The notes below the pieces were generated by a model. The model did not search any database, was not told the DNA's origin, and worked only from the letters and a program-made list of their open reading frames with translations. Shown here piece by piece: positions 42,655-43,672 of a stretch of DNA of 43,672 nucleotides. The stretch is from assembly GCA_902594545.1 (NCBI GenBank), contig CACJMO010000009.1, positions 1-43,672 of the forward strand. The letters are read 5' to 3'. The position numbers were made by a program, and so were the translations under genes. This stretch comes from an uncultured SAR86 cluster bacterium. Its GTDB lineage: Bacteria; Pseudomonadota; Gammaproteobacteria; Magnimaribacterales; Magnimaribacteraceae. The number at the start of each line of letters is the position of its first letter. Within the stretch, counting starts at the first letter, position 1.

Positions 42655-43672
42655 TTATCTATCGAATTCTAGTTGCACTCCCAAATTTGTTTCCAAAATC
42701 TTTCCATCATTGTAAGCATGCTTACCATTAATAAAAGTACTGACAACCTTTGAATGAAACTCATCTCCTTCAAAGGGTGACCAGCCACAGAAGTAAGAGG
42801 TCGTATCACTAGTTGCTCCTTGCTCGAGATCAACTAAAACACAGTCTGCCCAATAACCCTCTCTTATGTAGCCTCTTTCTTTGATTTTAAATCGATCAGC
42901 AACCTTGTGAGAAAGGTAAAATGGAATATCAGTAAGTGAATATATGCCCTCTCTGACCATTTCCAGTAAAACTATTAAAGTATGTTGAACGCTCGGCATT
43001 CCTGAAGGACATTGCATATAATGATTTGATTTACCATCCAAAACATGTGGTGCATGATCAGTTGCAACATAATCTATATGACCATCAAGCAGTCCTTTTC
43101 TTAAAGCCTCACGATCAGACACTTCTTTGATAGAAGGATTACATTTGATTAGCGAACCTTTTCTTTCGTAATCCTCCCTAGAAAAATACAGATGCGGAAC
43201 ACATACTTCACATGTTATTTTCTTTTCATTAATCCCAGCATTAGAAAAGAGAGAAACTTCTTCTTTTGTAGTCAGGTGAAGAACATGTAAATCAGAATTA
43301 TGCTTTTCCGCAAGCCCGATAGCTTTTTTTGTTGATTTTATACAAGCTTCTCTTGATCTGATATCAGCATGCATATCTACTGGAATTTCTGCACCATATC
43401 TTTGTGAATAATCTTCTTCAAGAGCCTTGATCATGGGGGTGTCTTCACAATGAGTTGTGATAATTACAGGTGATTCTCGAAATAGATTATTAAGAGCATT
43501 ATCATCATCTACAAGCAAATTGCCTGTAGAAGCACCCATAAATATTTTGATTCCGCATACTTCTTTAGGATCTATGGCCTTAATCTCATCAATGTTGGTA
43601 TTCGAGGTACCCATGTAGAAAGAGAAATTTGCAGAGGCATTTTGTTCACCAAGCTTTATTTTCTCCCTCCAT
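42655..43672 (-). CDS. Dihydroorotase-type amidohydrolase, 5' end cut by window
   Basis: The frame is open to the window edge, so the ATG at 43614 is internal and not the start. The visible part is the C-terminal 338 residues. It holds KIFMGASTGN (the carboxylated Lys of class I dihydroorotases), THCED, HVLHLTT (metal-binding His) and ATDHAPH (catalytic Asp). The N-terminal HxH metal site lies outside. Dihydroorotase closes carbamoyl aspartate to dihydroorotate in pyrimidine synthesis; a related hydantoinase-type activity is less likely. It is followed 2 bases later by the PhyH gene. Confidence 0.87.
   Translation of the reverse strand, partial: WREKIKLGEQNASANFSFYMGTSNTNIDEIKAIDPKEVCGIKIFMGASTGNLLVDDDNALNNLFRESPVIITTHCEDTPMIKALEEDYSQRYGAEIPVDMHADIRSREACIKSTKKAIGLAEKHNSDLHVLHLTTKEEVSLFSNAGINEKKITCEVCVPHLYFSREDYERKGSLIKCNPSIKEVSDREALRKGLLDGHIDYVATDHAPHVLDGKSNHYMQCPSGMPSVQHTLIVLLEMVREGIYSLTDIPFYLSHKVADRFKIKERGYIREGYWADCVLVDLEQGATSDTTSYFCGWSPFEGDEFHSKVVSTFINGKHAYNDGKILETNLGVQLEFDR

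Noticed and set aside
43612-43614. ATG at 43614 as start of the dihydroorotase
   Set aside because: The frame continues open with family-like sequence (SANFSFYMG) to the window edge, and the N-terminal metal site would be lost.

Overview
The window reads as one contiguous piece of a compact, AT-rich chromosome from a free-living marine gammaproteobacterium. The phylum-level placement rests on gene content and order. The trxB / ftsK / lolA / serS neighbourhood is the gammaproteobacterial arrangement known from Escherichia coli, and there is a WaaC-type heptosyltransferase, SohB, LolA and a TonB-dependent receptor. Very short intergenic spaces, many 1-8 base gene overlaps and low GC by eye suggest a streamlined surface-ocean lineage such as SAR86 or a relative. 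That finer placement is inference. I see no integrase, transposase, phage gene, CRISPR array or toxin-antitoxin pair, so this looks like core chromosome.

Layout. 1-3172 (minus): a truncated short-chain dehydrogenase, then the trpS / unknown 188-residue protein / MFS operon. 3217-6869 (plus): thpR, a 204-base unusual gap with a LOG-family gene on the other strand, then a DsbA-like / 2OG-oxygenase / waaC operon. 6862-9735: a PhyH oxygenase, a winged-helix protein divergent from a ferritin-like protein, a TIGR03643 protein, a VOC protein and tRNA-Ser(UGA). 9914-13367 (plus): the de novo NAD operon nadA-nadC-nadB. 13368-17236 (minus): an atypical crotonase, a lipoprotein alkyl-sulfatase-like hydrolase and a MATE exporter. 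17276-20975: nucleoside salvage (tdk, a CNT transporter, a PfkB/adenosine-kinase-like gene) with an isopenicillin-N-synthase-like oxygenase. 21018-24164: a large TonB-dependent receptor. 24294-31536: serS, lolA, a secreted phosphodiesterase and ftsK on minus, divergent from trxB and a crotonase on plus. 31537-35458 (minus): SDR / sohB / acuI-like / 43-residue membrane protein / nitronate-monooxygenase-like operon. 35559-36355: a TorF-type porin behind a sequence that looks like a sigma-54 promoter with an NtrC-like site. 36327-39270: acyltransferase, alpha/beta hydrolase and glycerophosphodiesterase (lipid turnover). 39267-43672: a UMF1 transporter, a second small membrane protein paired with a second nitronate-monooxygenase-like enzyme, a PhyH oxygenase and a dihydroorotase cut by the window end.

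Themes. There is NAD, pyrimidine and nucleoside supply; acyl-CoA and lipid chemistry (two crotonases, two SDRs, an acryloyl-CoA-reductase-like enzyme, two flavin oxidoreductases, a lysophospholipid-type acyltransferase); and four separate Fe(II)/2-oxoglutarate oxygenases. The most interesting signals are the sigma-54/NtrC-like control region in front of the porin, the repeated pairing of a tiny single-pass membrane protein with a nitronate-monooxygenase-like gene, and -10 boxes lying so close to start codons that several mRNAs may be leaderless. Start codons were revised for several genes: waaC (CTG), nadA, the VOC protein, the phosphodiesterase, the TonB receptor and the winged-helix gene. 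No gene-free stretch exceeds 300 bases.
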